A stretch of 64,000 bases of DNA from Acinetobacter lwoffii (GCF_019048525.1 NZ_CP077369.1:1798001-1862000); one strand, 5' to 3'; positions 10,027 to 19,543 are shown, counted from the stretch's first letter. A program made the numbers and translations. Notes: a model not told the origin generated them from the sequence alone.

Positions 10027-10521
10027 TTATGATGCGGACTTTTTAACTAATTTATAATTTAAATTACTGTCGATTTTTTTACCTGATTTCATCTCGCGTG
10101 CTTCAACAAAATTTTCACCAACAAAGAATTTACGGTTTTCAGCTTTGTTATCTAATGTGATGATTGAAGGATCTTGAGGGTCAAAACTGAAACTACCTTT
10201 AGTTTCCGTCTCATTATTTCCAGCTTTACCTAAATATTCCTCATTTAGCTCATAGGTTTTATCCGGATTGAGATCTAACTCGACCTTAATCCCTTCACAG
10301 TCAGCACAAGGAAAAACACCTTCGTATTCACCTGCCCAATCTAGCGAAGTTTCTGCGCTATCAGCACGGTTCACACTAGTATCCGCGTTATTTTGCTCCA
10401 TCATGGCTGGGCTGGGTTGAGCATTATTACTCATCGGCTCATTATCATTGGGCTTTGAACAGGCGGTTAAAGCTCCTGCAAGAACGACTGCTATCGCAGC
10501 AGTAAGCGTTAATTTTTTCAT
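10027..10521 (-). CDS. NlpE-like outer-membrane lipoprotein
   Basis: The 164-residue protein has a signal peptide and lipobox LTAC (Cys about residue 21). A low-complexity N/S/Q linker follows, then an NlpE N-terminal-type domain with YEGVFPCADCEGIKVEL, in which the CxxC typical of the copper-homeostasis/Cpx-sensing family is visible. The rest is beta-rich (DKTYELNEEY, KGSFSF, RKFFVGENF), as in that domain. Only one NlpE domain is present, so it is shorter than the E. coli protein of about 236 residues. Copper or envelope-stress sensing is inferred from family only. Confidence 0.75.
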   Translation of the reverse strand: MKKLTLTAAIAVVLAGALTACSKPNDNEPMSNNAQPSPAMMEQNNADTSVNRADSAETSLDWAGEYEGVFPCADCEGIKVELDLNPDKTYELNEEYLGKAGNNETETKGSFSFDPQDPSIITLDNKAENRKFFVGENFVEAREMKSGKKIDSNLNYKLVKKSAS

Positions 10522-10748
10522 TGTTTTAACCCTATTAAATTATTTGTTATGAATTACATTAAAAGTAGTCAGTACAGATAAATAGGGCAATCTTGTTAAA
10601 GTTTGATTCATTAGGTGAATGAGGCCAGAGTTATTGATAAGTGAGCAGGATTTAAGAATTTTTAGCCAAGTTTAAAGTCACTTTATGCTGTTTCGTTAAC
10701 CAATTCTGAACGCTATGATTAGAAAATAATGATAATGCGGAGGGGATA

Positions 10749-11903
10749 ATGAAATTAGAACAAGAAAATAATCTGATTGCAAAAATTTATGATGCTGCTG
10801 TATTGCCATCTTTATGGCTGGACGTGATCAAAGATATCGTGAGCTATACTAAGAGTAAGAGTGCAATTTTTACCGGTCTGGATCAGCTTAATCCAGGCTA
10901 TGATTTTGTCTATACGCACAATATCCCGAATGAAAGTCTGGCTGCTTATCAAGATGAGCGTATCAGAGTGATTGATATGAAACTGCATATGCCCTTATGG
11001 AATGCGATCGAGATGGGCGATGCTTTAAGTCATAACTGTCAGCACTATGCAGAACAGCCGGGTACGGATCACTATGTGTTCTATGAGAAGTGTTTAAAGC
11101 CTGGCGGTGTATCTTATCTGGCGGGCGTATTGCTGGATCGGGGAAATTATCGTTGGGCAGTACTGGGTATTCATCGTGCACCTGAAGTACAGCCTTTTGA
11201 ACAGCCTGAGCTGGATTTTTTAAGACGTATCAGTATCCATTTACGCCGGGCTTTGCAAATTCACCGGCAAATCAACTTGATTCAGCAAGATAATTTAAGC
11301 TTGTATACTGTATTGGATAGTTTAAAAACCGGAATTGTACTGCTCGATCAAGACCTGTGTTTAAGTTATTCCAATCCTGTTGCGCAAAAGATGCTTGATC
11401 AAAGTTCATGTCTGGATCTCGATATACATAACCGTCTAAAAACCAATTATGCTCAGCAGATACGTTTTGATCAGCTATTAGAAAGTGCTTTGCTGGAAGA
11501 TACGACCATTCAGACTGAGGTGGGTGGAGTCTTGGCGTTGAGTGATGGGGCAGGCTCGCAATTTATGCTGACGGTGGTGCCATTTAAAAAATTAAGAAAT
11601 ATGCAGCATTTACAGTCTGCTCAGCATCAGATTGCCTTATTTATGACAGATAAAAATCAGCATTACTCCCTGTCAAGAGCTTACCTACAACAGTGTTACC
11701 AGCTTTCCAAACGAGAGTTTGATTTATGCGAGTTGTTAATTAATGGTTATAAAATAGAAGATATTGCAGAACAGTGTGGCATTACGTTGAGTTCGGTACG
11801 GACGTATTTTAAAAATATTTATGAAAAAACCCAATGTTGTTCGCAAATCGAACTGATGCATTTATTGATAGGCTGTACCATTCAATTTGAACATATTGAT
11901 TAA
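10749..11903 (+). CDS. LuxR-type transcriptional regulator with PAS-like N-terminus
   Basis: The 384-residue protein ends in a LuxR/GerE-type helix-turn-helix (about 320-375: QLSKREFDLCELLINGY, then DIAEQCGITLSSVRTYFKNIY). The N-terminal 300 residues contain a PAS-like sensor segment (SLYTVLDSLKTGIVLLDQDLCLSYSNPVAQKML). No quorum-sensing autoinducer domain is evident and no cognate synthase lies nearby. GGAGGGG 5 bases before the ATG supports the start. It is a monocistronic gene facing a convergent lipoprotein gene; the target is unknown. Confidence 0.75.
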   Translation: MKLEQENNLIAKIYDAAVLPSLWLDVIKDIVSYTKSKSAIFTGLDQLNPGYDFVYTHNIPNESLAAYQDERIRVIDMKLHMPLWNAIEMGDALSHNCQHYAEQPGTDHYVFYEKCLKPGGVSYLAGVLLDRGNYRWAVLGIHRAPEVQPFEQPELDFLRRISIHLRRALQIHRQINLIQQDNLSLYTVLDSLKTGIVLLDQDLCLSYSNPVAQKMLDQSSCLDLDIHNRLKTNYAQQIRFDQLLESALLEDTTIQTEVGGVLALSDGAGSQFMLTVVPFKKLRNMQHLQSAQHQIALFMTDKNQHYSLSRAYLQQCYQLSKREFDLCELLINGYKIEDIAEQCGITLSSVRTYFKNIYEKTQCCSQIELMHLLIGCTIQFEHID

Positions 11904-11936
11904 ACCGGCCTGAATTTCATATTCAAGCCGGTTTAT
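11902..11936. terminator. Hairpin between convergent LuxR-type regulator and lipoprotein genes
   Basis: AAACCGGCCTGAA and TTCAAGCCGGTTT form a 13-base stem with one mismatch and an 8-9 base loop. The T-run is short on both sides, so termination is likely but perhaps inefficient. Confidence 0.55.
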
Positions 11937-11941
11937 ATGGG

Positions 11942-13108
11942 TTATTTAACACGTTGTAAAGTTACAGAATCTTCACCTTGCGGATGTAAGATAAGATTGT
12001 TGTTAGATATATTGATGCTTGCAATTGTCTTACTGCCATTTGAACTATCTTGTAATCCACCACACTCGTTGGTATCGAATAATACCTCGGTTGTGGTGAG
12101 AGTATTTGCTGACAATGTATATTTGCCATATTCAATCCCTGGCCAACCACAGTCATCTCCACCTTCAGTGTCTAGGAAGAAATAATAGTTGTTATCAAAG
12201 AAAGCAAATAGATGTGTTTCATTAAGTCGCCACGTGCCGACGAGACTATTAGACTGCTTAACTCGATTTAAACGGTATTCAGTACTAACGCCGGGTTCAG
12301 TAAGAATTAATTGAGTTCCATTAAAGTTTAAAGAATAAGGTTTATTCTCGGCAGGATGTGAAAGTCCCCATTCACCATTGGTGTCATGTAGGATTTCCGG
12401 TTCAATCACGGTTGTTGTTGCATTCCATTTTAAGCGGCCCATTTCAATGCCTGCTTGACCACTCTCATCTTTTGCTTCTGCTTCACCTAGTGCATAGCGT
12501 CCATCTTCCAGAATGTGAATCAACACAGCAGTGTTATCGGTACGGTTAATCTCCCACGTACCGGCAATATCTTTATAGAAGGTCATTTGGAAGTTTTCTG
12601 AAGCTTTTTCTGGTGTTATCAACTGATCTGGTGTGATGGCTGTTTTGGTGACAACTTCATTTACGAAGTCGGTGGTACTTTGGTTAAAATTAAGCTTTAC
12701 AGCAGTGAAGGCTGTTTTAGTGTCATCACTAATCTGAATGCCATCGCTATGATCACCTTTTCCATCTAAGGATTGTAAAAAAACCATAAGGTTGATACGC
12801 GCATTTTCACTTTCGACTAAATCTAATGGTGTGATACGCTCCTTTGCTTCAATTTCATCACCGAGTTGTACACCCCCAATAAAGAATTTTACTTTTTCAT
12901 CATCATTAAATTTAAATTCTCCTTTTTCGTTGGTAACTCCTGTTGCACCACTACTGGTGATATAGGTCACCCCTGAAATGATTCCGTCCGTCAGTACGCC
13001 GGTTTGGGTGCCAACATTGTTTGCTGGAGGTGTACTGGCATTATCATCCGAACCGCCGCAGGCACTAAGTAACCCCGCTAAAGCAATACAAAGTAAAGTC
13101 TTTTTCAT
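11942..13108 (-). CDS. Large predicted lipoprotein of unknown function
   Basis: The 388-residue protein has MKKTLLCIALAGLLSAC followed by GGSDDN, a textbook signal peptide with lipobox LSAC and an acidic, outer-membrane-sorting start. Residues about 35-110 read as a beta-sandwich of the carboxypeptidase-regulatory or surface-protein type (GIISGVTYITSSGATG, GEFKF, FFIGGVQLGD, ITPLDLV). The C-terminal part contains two related segments (AGTWEINRTDNTAVLIHI and VGTWRLNETHLFAFF), suggesting an internal duplication of a lipocalin-like unit. The function is not recognised. Confidence 0.7.
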   Translation of the reverse strand: MKKTLLCIALAGLLSACGGSDDNASTPPANNVGTQTGVLTDGIISGVTYITSSGATGVTNEKGEFKFNDDEKVKFFIGGVQLGDEIEAKERITPLDLVESENARINLMVFLQSLDGKGDHSDGIQISDDTKTAFTAVKLNFNQSTTDFVNEVVTKTAITPDQLITPEKASENFQMTFYKDIAGTWEINRTDNTAVLIHILEDGRYALGEAEAKDESGQAGIEMGRLKWNATTTVIEPEILHDTNGEWGLSHPAENKPYSLNFNGTQLILTEPGVSTEYRLNRVKQSNSLVGTWRLNETHLFAFFDNNYYFFLDTEGGDDCGWPGIEYGKYTLSANTLTTTEVLFDTNECGGLQDSSNGSKTIASINISNNNLILHPQGEDSVTLQRVK

Positions 13109-13426
13109 TAGAATCTTCCTGAAATTTATAATGTGGATTCAGTATAAAAAGACCCTCGTTTTTGCCATATCCCAAAATTAGGAGGTCAAGAGCTTTTTAA
13201 TGCATGGATCCTTTAAATTAGAAAGAAATTTCTATTGATATTGGGAAGCAATCTGAACTATCCGTAAATTGATGTATGAGATAAGTTGAAAGGTGGCAAA
13301 AATAATCAACTATTCATTTAAAAATTCTAATTATACAAATATAGATTAACTGTTTATTTATTGATCATAGAGCACTATCTATATTTGCCGAGGTTGCTAA
13401 AATTCGCGCAATTTTGAATAGAATTG
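13109..13426. other. Intergenic region, AT-rich
   Basis: About 320 bases between the divergent lipoprotein and acyltransferase genes. Promoters for both should lie here. I see A/T tracts but no confident box, RNA or open frame. Confidence 0.6.
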
Positions 13427-14020
13427 GTGCGTGACGTGTTTGAGAAGTTAGCAGAACAAAGCCTGAGGCTGATGGGTTGGGAAATTGATAACCATTGGCC
13501 CCTAGATTTAGACCAATGTGTCATGATTGCTGCTCCTCATACCAGTAATTGGGATGCACTGTATGCGCGACTGGCCTTAAAAGCATTAGGTGTGAATGTT
13601 CGCTTAACCATTAAAGACAGTTATATGAAATTGCCATTTGGACCTTTTGTACGTGCTATGGGCGGTATCGGGATCGATCGCCGTCCTAAACAGCCGGGGG
13701 AGCCTCGTCCGAGTATGGTTCAGGTGATGACGGAATTATTCAAGACCCATCCTAAACTGGTGATGCTGGTCACGCCAGAAGCGACTCGTGCTAAACAGGA
13801 ACAGTGGAAGACAGGTTTTTATCATGTCGCGATTAATGCAGGTGTGCCAATTGCATTGGCCTATATGGATTATGAGAAGAAGAAAACTGGTGTAGGTAAA
13901 ATTGTTTATCCGACAGGGGATTATGAAAAAGACATGGCAGAAATCATGGCATTTTATGCAGAGATTCAGCCAAAATTCCCTGAATGCTTCAGCGTAGATC
14001 AGCGCTATTATCAGAATTAA
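13427..14020 (+). CDS. 1-acylglycerol-3-phosphate acyltransferase-like protein (PlsC family)
   Basis: This protein of about 197 residues carries the acyltransferase catalytic HX4D box as PHTSNWD. It also has the second motif GGIGIDRR and a third, VTPEATRAKQEQWKTGFYHVA, where E-A-T-R replaces the usual EGTR. The family transfers acyl chains to lysophosphatidate or similar acceptors at the inner membrane. It is short, without an N-terminal membrane helix. The start is uncertain: GTG at 13427 or 13436, with TTG 13424 also possible, and no clear ribosome-binding site. Confidence 0.75.
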   Translation: MRDVFEKLAEQSLRLMGWEIDNHWPLDLDQCVMIAAPHTSNWDALYARLALKALGVNVRLTIKDSYMKLPFGPFVRAMGGIGIDRRPKQPGEPRPSMVQVMTELFKTHPKLVMLVTPEATRAKQEQWKTGFYHVAINAGVPIALAYMDYEKKKTGVGKIVYPTGDYEKDMAEIMAFYAEIQPKFPECFSVDQRYYQN

Positions 14021-14031
14021 AATTGAGTTGA

Positions 14032-14062
14032 AAAAAAGCAGGAAAATTCTCCTGCTTTTTTA
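14032..14062 (+). terminator. Intrinsic terminator of the acyltransferase gene
   Basis: AAAAAAGCAGGA, loop, TCCTGCTTTTTT. It lies 10 bases after the acyltransferase stop and before the convergent lipoprotein gene, so it may serve both. Confidence 0.85.
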
Positions 14063-14091
14063 TTGCCTAATCATCATGAAGATTGACAGAC

Positions 14092-14418
14092 TTAAGAGGC
14101 ATGTTCAGAAGCGGGTAAAATTCCACCCAGATTTTGGCAGGCATCTTTATAAAGATCATATTGTTGCTCCACCACTTCATGCAGTGGCAGGTCAAACAGC
14201 TCTTCACCTTGATGATACTGTTTGATATAAGACTCGACTTTGGATTTGCTGCCATACAACATCTGCTGATAATAGTCGGTCATACTGCTATGTGGCATTT
14301 GGGCGGTATCTACCTTGGCACAATGGAAATTTTGCAGTAATTGTTCTGATTTTTTCAAATCGCTGGACATACAACCTGCCAGTAGCAAGGTACTGAGCAA
14401 TGTCGTGATAAATTTCAT
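14092..14418 (-). CDS. Small predicted lipoprotein
   Basis: From the ATG at 14418 the protein is 108 residues: MKFITTLLSTLLLAGCMSSD, a signal peptide with lipobox LAGC (Cys 16). The frame extends 11 codons further but loses the lipoprotein-type start. The mature part is helical and charged with two cysteines (NFHCAKV, KDACQNL). No known family is recognised. Confidence 0.65.
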   Translation of the reverse strand: MKFITTLLSTLLLAGCMSSDLKKSEQLLQNFHCAKVDTAQMPHSSMTDYYQQMLYGSKSKVESYIKQYHQGEELFDLPLHEVVEQQYDLYKDACQNLGGILPASEHAS

Positions 14419-14552
14419 GGAAAGTAGACTAAAGGCTTTATGGGAGCGCACTATTGTAGAAGTAAAACCCGGTCACAAAACCTTTTTAATCTACCAAATG
14501 GTTAAAAAATAGAACAACAGAATTTGAAAATTCAAGTCCATTCTCTAAACAT

Positions 14553-15314
14553 TTAACCTTTGACCAGCCCGCCATCTACAATCAGGTTTTGTCCTGTGAC
14601 GGCACGTGAATAAGGTGACAAAAACATCAGGATTGCAGCAGCAAATTCTTCTGGTGTAATTACGCGGCGTAAAGGCGTCGATTGAGCAATCAGGTCAAAG
14701 ACAATGTCAGGTGTGGCCTTACTGGCATCCGTGGTTTGTAACAGGCCACCAGAGAGCATATTCACATTGATGCCATATTGTCCCAAGTCCTGCGCCGTGG
14801 TGCGGGTAAAGGCCAATAATGCAGCTTTGGCGGTGGTATAGTCATGATAAGGAACCACCGGATTTTGCACCAGGTTTGTACCAATATTCACGATCCGGCC
14901 AAACCCTGCCTGTTTCATATCATCCAGTGCGGCTTGTGTAGTATTTAAGGCAGCCTGTACTGCACCGCTAAATTGCCGTTGCAACATATCCCAAGTCAGC
15001 GTTTCTACTTTAGGGCGTGCATCACCATTAAATTCAAATTGAATCAGTGCGTTATTGATTACAGCATGAATCGCTTCCCCGAAATGGGTTTTAGCTGCGG
15101 CAAATAAAGCGCGGACCTGATCAGTTTGAGTGACATCTGCCTGATAAATAAATACCTGTTCAGGATACTGCTGGGCCATCTGTTCAGCTTGCTGCTGACT
15201 GCTATGATAATTGACGACCACGCGCGTGCCCTCAGCCAGTAAAGCCTGAGTAATGGCTAAACCCAAACCACGTGCACCACCAGTAACAAGAACAATCTGA
15301 TCACGAATCTGCAT
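14553..15314 (-). CDS. SDR-family oxidoreductase (3-oxoacyl-ACP reductase-like)
   Basis: The 253-residue protein has the classical short-chain dehydrogenase pattern. TGGARGLG (residues 11-18) binds the cofactor, AVINNAL is the NNAG-like strand, and DYTTAKAALLAFTR holds the catalytic Tyr-x3-Lys. INVNMLSGGLLQT and a C-terminal GQNLIVDGG complete the fold. The active-site Ser position is in NIGTNLV, where Thr or Asn replaces the usual Ser, which is notable. The substrate is unknown; FabG-like is a family-level name only. Confidence 0.8.
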   Translation of the reverse strand: MQIRDQIVLVTGGARGLGLAITQALLAEGTRVVVNYHSSQQQAEQMAQQYPEQVFIYQADVTQTDQVRALFAAAKTHFGEAIHAVINNALIQFEFNGDARPKVETLTWDMLQRQFSGAVQAALNTTQAALDDMKQAGFGRIVNIGTNLVQNPVVPYHDYTTAKAALLAFTRTTAQDLGQYGINVNMLSGGLLQTTDASKATPDIVFDLIAQSTPLRRVITPEEFAAAILMFLSPYSRAVTGQNLIVDGGLVKG

Positions 15315-15412
15315 AATGATGATCTATATTTACAAAGATTGGCCTTAACATAGCAGTTATTTCAACGGATTCAAGCTTTAGCGGGGAAGACAGACTCGGC
15401 TTGATCTTGTGT

Positions 15413-16147
15413 TTAAATGAATTGGGACGCTAATAGAAAACAGCCTGCACTAAAGAGTAAACTTAAGATCATGCGTTTGAACAGTAATTCCGAAATTTTA
15501 TAAAATAGTTTTGCGCCTAAAATTGCCGGAATACTCACAAAAACAATCAGCAAGGCCATATAGGGTAAATGGCTTTGATTGATCAGGCCTTGCCATACAT
15601 AAGTACCCAGCGTGAAAAGCTGAATTGCAAAATTAAAGTGCCGTAAAATATAGCGCTGCTGGGTTTTGGGTAATTGTTTTAACATCACCCAGGCCGAAGG
15701 AATGGCACCGCAAAAACCGCCCAGTCCTCCTAAAATTCCGCCAATAAAACCGATGCAGCTATCAGTCAATTTTCCTGAATGCTGAATTGTTTTGAATTGC
15801 GGATTGAATAGCATCACCGGACACCACAGTACCAGAAAAAATCCCAAGATCATCTTAAAGGTATCTGCTTGAATGATCTGCAACAGATAAGTACCCAGCG
15901 GCACGCCAATCAGACCAGCAATCAGATAAGGCAGCACCAACTGCCTGGATAAAACTAGCTGCTTTTTTTCCTGACTGAGTGAAATCACATGACTCCAGAT
16001 CGAGGCAAATACCAGCAAGGGCGCGGCCAGTTGCGGAGGCAGCACCCAGACCCAGAAAGACATGGCGATCAGGGCAAAGGCAAAGCCGGTCAGCCCCTGG
16101 ACAAAACCTGCGACCATTGCACCAAGAATAAATAACAGCCAAGTCAT
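15413..16147 (-). CDS. TauE/SafE (TSUP) family membrane transporter
   Basis: The 244-residue protein consists of about seven to eight hydrophobic segments with short loops. It has the repeated glycine-rich pattern of the sulfite-exporter TauE/SafE family (GAMVAGFVQGLTGFAFALIAMSF at the N-terminus, GFIGGILGGLGGFCGAIPSAWV in the middle). Members move small organosulfur or organic anions across the inner membrane; the substrate is not predictable. It lies upstream of the SDR gene on the same strand, about 100 bases away. Confidence 0.75.
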   Translation of the reverse strand: MTWLLFILGAMVAGFVQGLTGFAFALIAMSFWVWVLPPQLAAPLLVFASIWSHVISLSQEKKQLVLSRQLVLPYLIAGLIGVPLGTYLLQIIQADTFKMILGFFLVLWCPVMLFNPQFKTIQHSGKLTDSCIGFIGGILGGLGGFCGAIPSAWVMLKQLPKTQQRYILRHFNFAIQLFTLGTYVWQGLINQSHLPYMALLIVFVSIPAILGAKLFYKISELLFKRMILSLLFSAGCFLLASQFI

Positions 16148-16393
16148 AAAGATCAGGTCATAAGCAAAGGCAGCAGTATTCTCAAGATTTAAACAAAAGC
16201 CAAGCTTCCATTTAGCTGGATTTATGCAAATGAAAGTTCAAATTCTCATAAAAGCATGAATGCTAATTAAGAAAAAAGAGGTTTACGGCCATGCATAAAA
16301 CATGCATAAATCTCTACAAGAGTGCAACAATGGCTCCGTTCACTCTCCATGAACTCGCCTGATACTGACAGAGTGCAGTAAGAGGTGATGGAC

Positions 16394-16606
16394 ATGATGA
16401 AAAAAGTGATATTACTTTCTGTATTGGCTGTGTCATTAACCGGTTGTGTGGTTGATCCTTGGGATGATGATTATCGTGGAAACAGAGATCGTAATGGACA
16501 TTATGATCGAGACCACAGAAATCATGACTGGAAAAATAAGGACCATAAAGATCATCGGGATTGGAAACGTGACCGAGATAACCGCGACTGGCGCCGTGAT
16601 CGTTAA
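16394..16606 (+). CDS. Small lipoprotein with Asp/Arg/His-rich low-complexity tail
   Basis: The 70-residue product begins MMKKVILLSVLAVSLTGC, a signal peptide with lipobox LTGC. The mature part is almost wholly D, R, H, N, K and W (RDRNGHYDRDHRNHDW, then several DW repeats). Such a tail is probably disordered and could bind metals or anionic polymers. An AGAGGTG box lies 8 bases before 16394; ATG 16397 is an alternative. Hairpin 16640-16669 closes it. Confidence 0.65.
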   Translation: MMKKVILLSVLAVSLTGCVVDPWDDDYRGNRDRNGHYDRDHRNHDWKNKDHKDHRDWKRDRDNRDWRRDR

Positions 16607-16639
16607 TCACAGTCTTTAAATTTGACTGACTACAATGAC

Positions 16640-16669
16640 AAAAAGGATTCCACTGAGGAATCCTTTTTT
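16640..16669. terminator. Bidirectional terminator between small lipoprotein and rsmD
   Basis: AAAAAGGATTCC, loop ACTGA, GGAATCCTTTTT: a 12-base perfect stem with A and T runs on both sides, between convergent genes. Confidence 0.85.
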
Positions 16670-16693
16670 AATGGCTCTTCAAAACAATTTAAA

Positions 16694-17251
16694 TCAAGAA
16701 ATACTTTTTTGATAAAGCCCCGCACGAACTGTACCGGCTTTGGTGTTTTTAATTAAACGCCATGAGGACGGTAATTTAAGTAATTGTAAATCACGATCTG
16801 CTTCTACATAAATATAGGCATTGTCCTTGATCAGAGGATCTGCCTTTAGCGCTAGTTCTTCCCATAAATCCAAGCTATATGGCGGATCTAGAAAAACCAG
16901 ATCAAACTGTGCCTGAAGGGTAGACAAAGCTTGCTGCGCCGTAGCCACTTTTAATTGTGCACGTGCTTTGGTGACTTTTAAAAGTTCCAGATTTTGGGTC
17001 AGAAATTGTGCCTGAGTACGATCCGGCTCAATCATCACCACTGATGCAGCACCACGCGATAATGCCTCAAACGCCAATGCCCCAGAACCGGCACAAATAT
17101 CCAACACCTGGGCATTTTGTACATCCCACATCAGCCAATTAAACAGTGTTTCCCGAACACGGTCAGGCGTCGGGCGCAAACCCTCAATGCTGGCAAAAGG
17201 CAGTTGGCGGCGTTTCCAGTCACCACCAATAATTCGAAGCTGGTTTTTCAT
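16694..17251 (-). CDS. rsmD: 16S rRNA (guanine966-N2)-methyltransferase RsmD
   Basis: RsmD methylates G966 of 16S rRNA during 30S assembly. The 185 residues show the N-terminal RIIGGDWKRRQLPF, the family LRPTPDRVRETLFNWL, the SAM motif LDICAGSGALAFEALSRG and the catalytic DPPY in DLVFLDPPYSL. The gene is separated from the mrdA stop by only 2 bases on the same strand, so the two are co-transcribed. Confidence 0.94.
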   Translation of the reverse strand: MKNQLRIIGGDWKRRQLPFASIEGLRPTPDRVRETLFNWLMWDVQNAQVLDICAGSGALAFEALSRGAASVVMIEPDRTQAQFLTQNLELLKVTKARAQLKVATAQQALSTLQAQFDLVFLDPPYSLDLWEELALKADPLIKDNAYIYVEADRDLQLLKLPSSWRLIKNTKAGTVRAGLYQKSIS

Positions 17252-17253
17252 CT

Positions 17254-19305
17254 TTAATCTCGCTCTACCGGTGTCGGAGCAGGTGTTGCTGCGGGAGATG
17301 CAGCCGTATTTGCAGAAGTCGGAGCAGCATTGTCGGGCTGGTCACTGGCTGGAACGGCACTAGATGCTGCATCCTGACTCAACATGCCTGCACCACTTGG
17401 CAATTCAGCTGGCTTGATTCCGGCCGTCATCAGACCACCACTTAATTGGTGGCCTTGTGGGCGTACCGGATTTTTATCTTTATGCAGTAACCAGTAATCA
17501 AAAATTGGACGGGCCAGAGCCGTTGCGGCACTACCACCGCGACCATTTTCCAGAATAACTGCAATCGCGATTTCAGGATTTTCAGCAGGTGCAAAACCGA
17601 CAAACAGGCCATGATCCAGCTGACGGTCAGTCAATAAGGATTCATTATAGCGCTTGCCCTGAGCAATACTTTTTACCTGTGCCGTACCGGTTTTTCCGGC
17701 AATAGAATATTGTAAGCCGCTTTTGATGCCTCGGCCTGTACCGGATTGAATTACGTCCACCATCGCATCACGCATTTTGATCCAGTCTTCTTCCTGACCA
17801 TTAAAATCGATCTTGCCATGCGTGCCATTATGCACCTTGAACGGTTTGGCACCGCGACTTTCGCGCAGAACATGGGGAATGACTTTATTGCCATGGTTGG
17901 CGGTAATGGCTGTGGCCATAGCCAGCTGCAATGGCGTTGAAGTAAAAGCACCCTGACCAATACTGACAGAAATGGTTTCACCACGTGACCATTTGGCCTT
18001 GCGGGTACGCATTTTCCATTCCGGGTTTGGATACAGTCCTGAGCTTTCACTTGGTAAGTCCACGCCGGTTTTTTCCCCAAAGCCAAACTGACGCATCCAG
18101 GTATTCATTTTTTCAATACCCATGCGGTAGGACATGACATAGAAATAAGTATCACAGGAGACGACTTGGGCCTTATGCATATTCACTGCGCCATGCCCGG
18201 ATTTTTTATGGTCACGGAAACGGTGACTGTCTCCCGGCAGGCTGAAATAACCCGGATCAGAAATAGTGGTATCCCAGTCCACCAAACCATGATGCAGACC
18301 ACCGAGTGCAAACATTGGTTTAATAGTAGAGCCAGGCGGATAAACCCCTTGCACGGCACGGTTATATAAAGGTTGATCAAGGTTATCACGCAGGAACGAA
18401 TAATCTTTGGTGCTGATCCCGGTCACAAACAGGTTAGGGTTAAAACTTGGACTGGAGACCAGCGCCAGAATTTCCCCGGTTTTGGGATTCATCGCCACAA
18501 TCGCGCCACGACGCCCGGCCAGTTGCTCCGAAGCGACTACCTGCAAGCCGTAATCCAGTGACAGGAACAGATCATTACCACGTACCGGATCTTTACGGCC
18601 CAAATGACGCAGCACATTACCAAAGGCATCGGCCTCTACCGATTCATTTCCTGGCACACCATGCAGCAGCTCTTCATAGGATTTTTCCACCCCGATCTTT
18701 CCAATCAGGTTGGTTCCGGCATAGAGATCCTTATCAATGGCTTTCAGTTCTTTGTCATTAATACGACCGACATAACCGATCACATGTGCGAACAGATCGC
18801 CATGCGGATAGTAGCGGGTCATCTGGGTTTCAATATTCACGCCCGGAAACTGATATTTAACTTCACTAAAACGGGCAATATCATTTTCGTTCAGATTGAG
18901 CTTGATTGAAACCCGTTCGGTTTTACGCGCTGTTTTAATCCGGGTTTGAAAGCGTTCCAGGTCTTCTTCGGTCAGTTCCAGAATCGGTTTGAGGCGTTCG
19001 AGCGTTTGATCGATATCCTGTACGTCGGCACGACTTAAAGTGGCAGTAAATACCGGATAGTTATCGGCCAGCAGAACGCCGTTTCGGTCATAAATATAAC
19101 CGCGCGCTGGGGGGAGGGGTTGCAGACGAATCCGGTTTTCATCAGAAGCTGTAGTAAAGCTTTCAAAGTTGAACAGTTGCAAATAGGCATAGCGGCTGAC
19201 CAGCAGCAGCATAAAGAAAATGACAATACCCATGGAGATCAAGACTCGACTGCGATAGATGCGCTTTTCTTGTTGTGCATTTTTTAAAGGAAAGTGCTGC
19301 TTCAT
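17254..19305 (-). CDS. mrdA: Penicillin-binding protein 2 (peptidoglycan transpeptidase)
   Basis: PBP2 is the class B transpeptidase of the elongation machinery and works with RodA. From ATG 19305 the protein has 683 residues. There is a short cytoplasmic tail, one membrane helix (VLISMGIVIFFMLLLVSRYAY) and a PBP dimerisation domain. The transpeptidase domain has the active-site PPGSTIKP (SxxK near residue 323) and AGKTGTAQV (KTG near 538). The C-terminal 80 residues are a Pro/Ala/Ser-rich tail of low complexity, longer than in E. coli (633 residues). The upstream 14 codons of the open frame look untranslated. The usual partner rodA is not next to it; rsmD follows instead. Confidence 0.93.
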   Translation of the reverse strand: MKQHFPLKNAQQEKRIYRSRVLISMGIVIFFMLLLVSRYAYLQLFNFESFTTASDENRIRLQPLPPARGYIYDRNGVLLADNYPVFTATLSRADVQDIDQTLERLKPILELTEEDLERFQTRIKTARKTERVSIKLNLNENDIARFSEVKYQFPGVNIETQMTRYYPHGDLFAHVIGYVGRINDKELKAIDKDLYAGTNLIGKIGVEKSYEELLHGVPGNESVEADAFGNVLRHLGRKDPVRGNDLFLSLDYGLQVVASEQLAGRRGAIVAMNPKTGEILALVSSPSFNPNLFVTGISTKDYSFLRDNLDQPLYNRAVQGVYPPGSTIKPMFALGGLHHGLVDWDTTISDPGYFSLPGDSHRFRDHKKSGHGAVNMHKAQVVSCDTYFYVMSYRMGIEKMNTWMRQFGFGEKTGVDLPSESSGLYPNPEWKMRTRKAKWSRGETISVSIGQGAFTSTPLQLAMATAITANHGNKVIPHVLRESRGAKPFKVHNGTHGKIDFNGQEEDWIKMRDAMVDVIQSGTGRGIKSGLQYSIAGKTGTAQVKSIAQGKRYNESLLTDRQLDHGLFVGFAPAENPEIAIAVILENGRGGSAATALARPIFDYWLLHKDKNPVRPQGHQLSGGLMTAGIKPAELPSGAGMLSQDAASSAVPASDQPDNAAPTSANTAASPAATPAPTPVERD

Positions 19306-19543
19306 ACGCGATCGACTTAAGACCTGAGAGTGGTAGAAAAGAATCAAAGTGGAGTATTCTAACGCAACTGCACTTGATTTGATAATGAAAAACTGCCCTT
19401 ACAATCAGTTCCTTTAAGCTTTGACTTTGCAGACATTAAAATTGTAAAGTGCTGTATATAAGAGTTGTGATAATTCTGCTAGAGTAAAATCTAATAAAAA
19501 TAGGACTATACCAAAAACTATAATTAAGGAAGATGGTGAAGGA

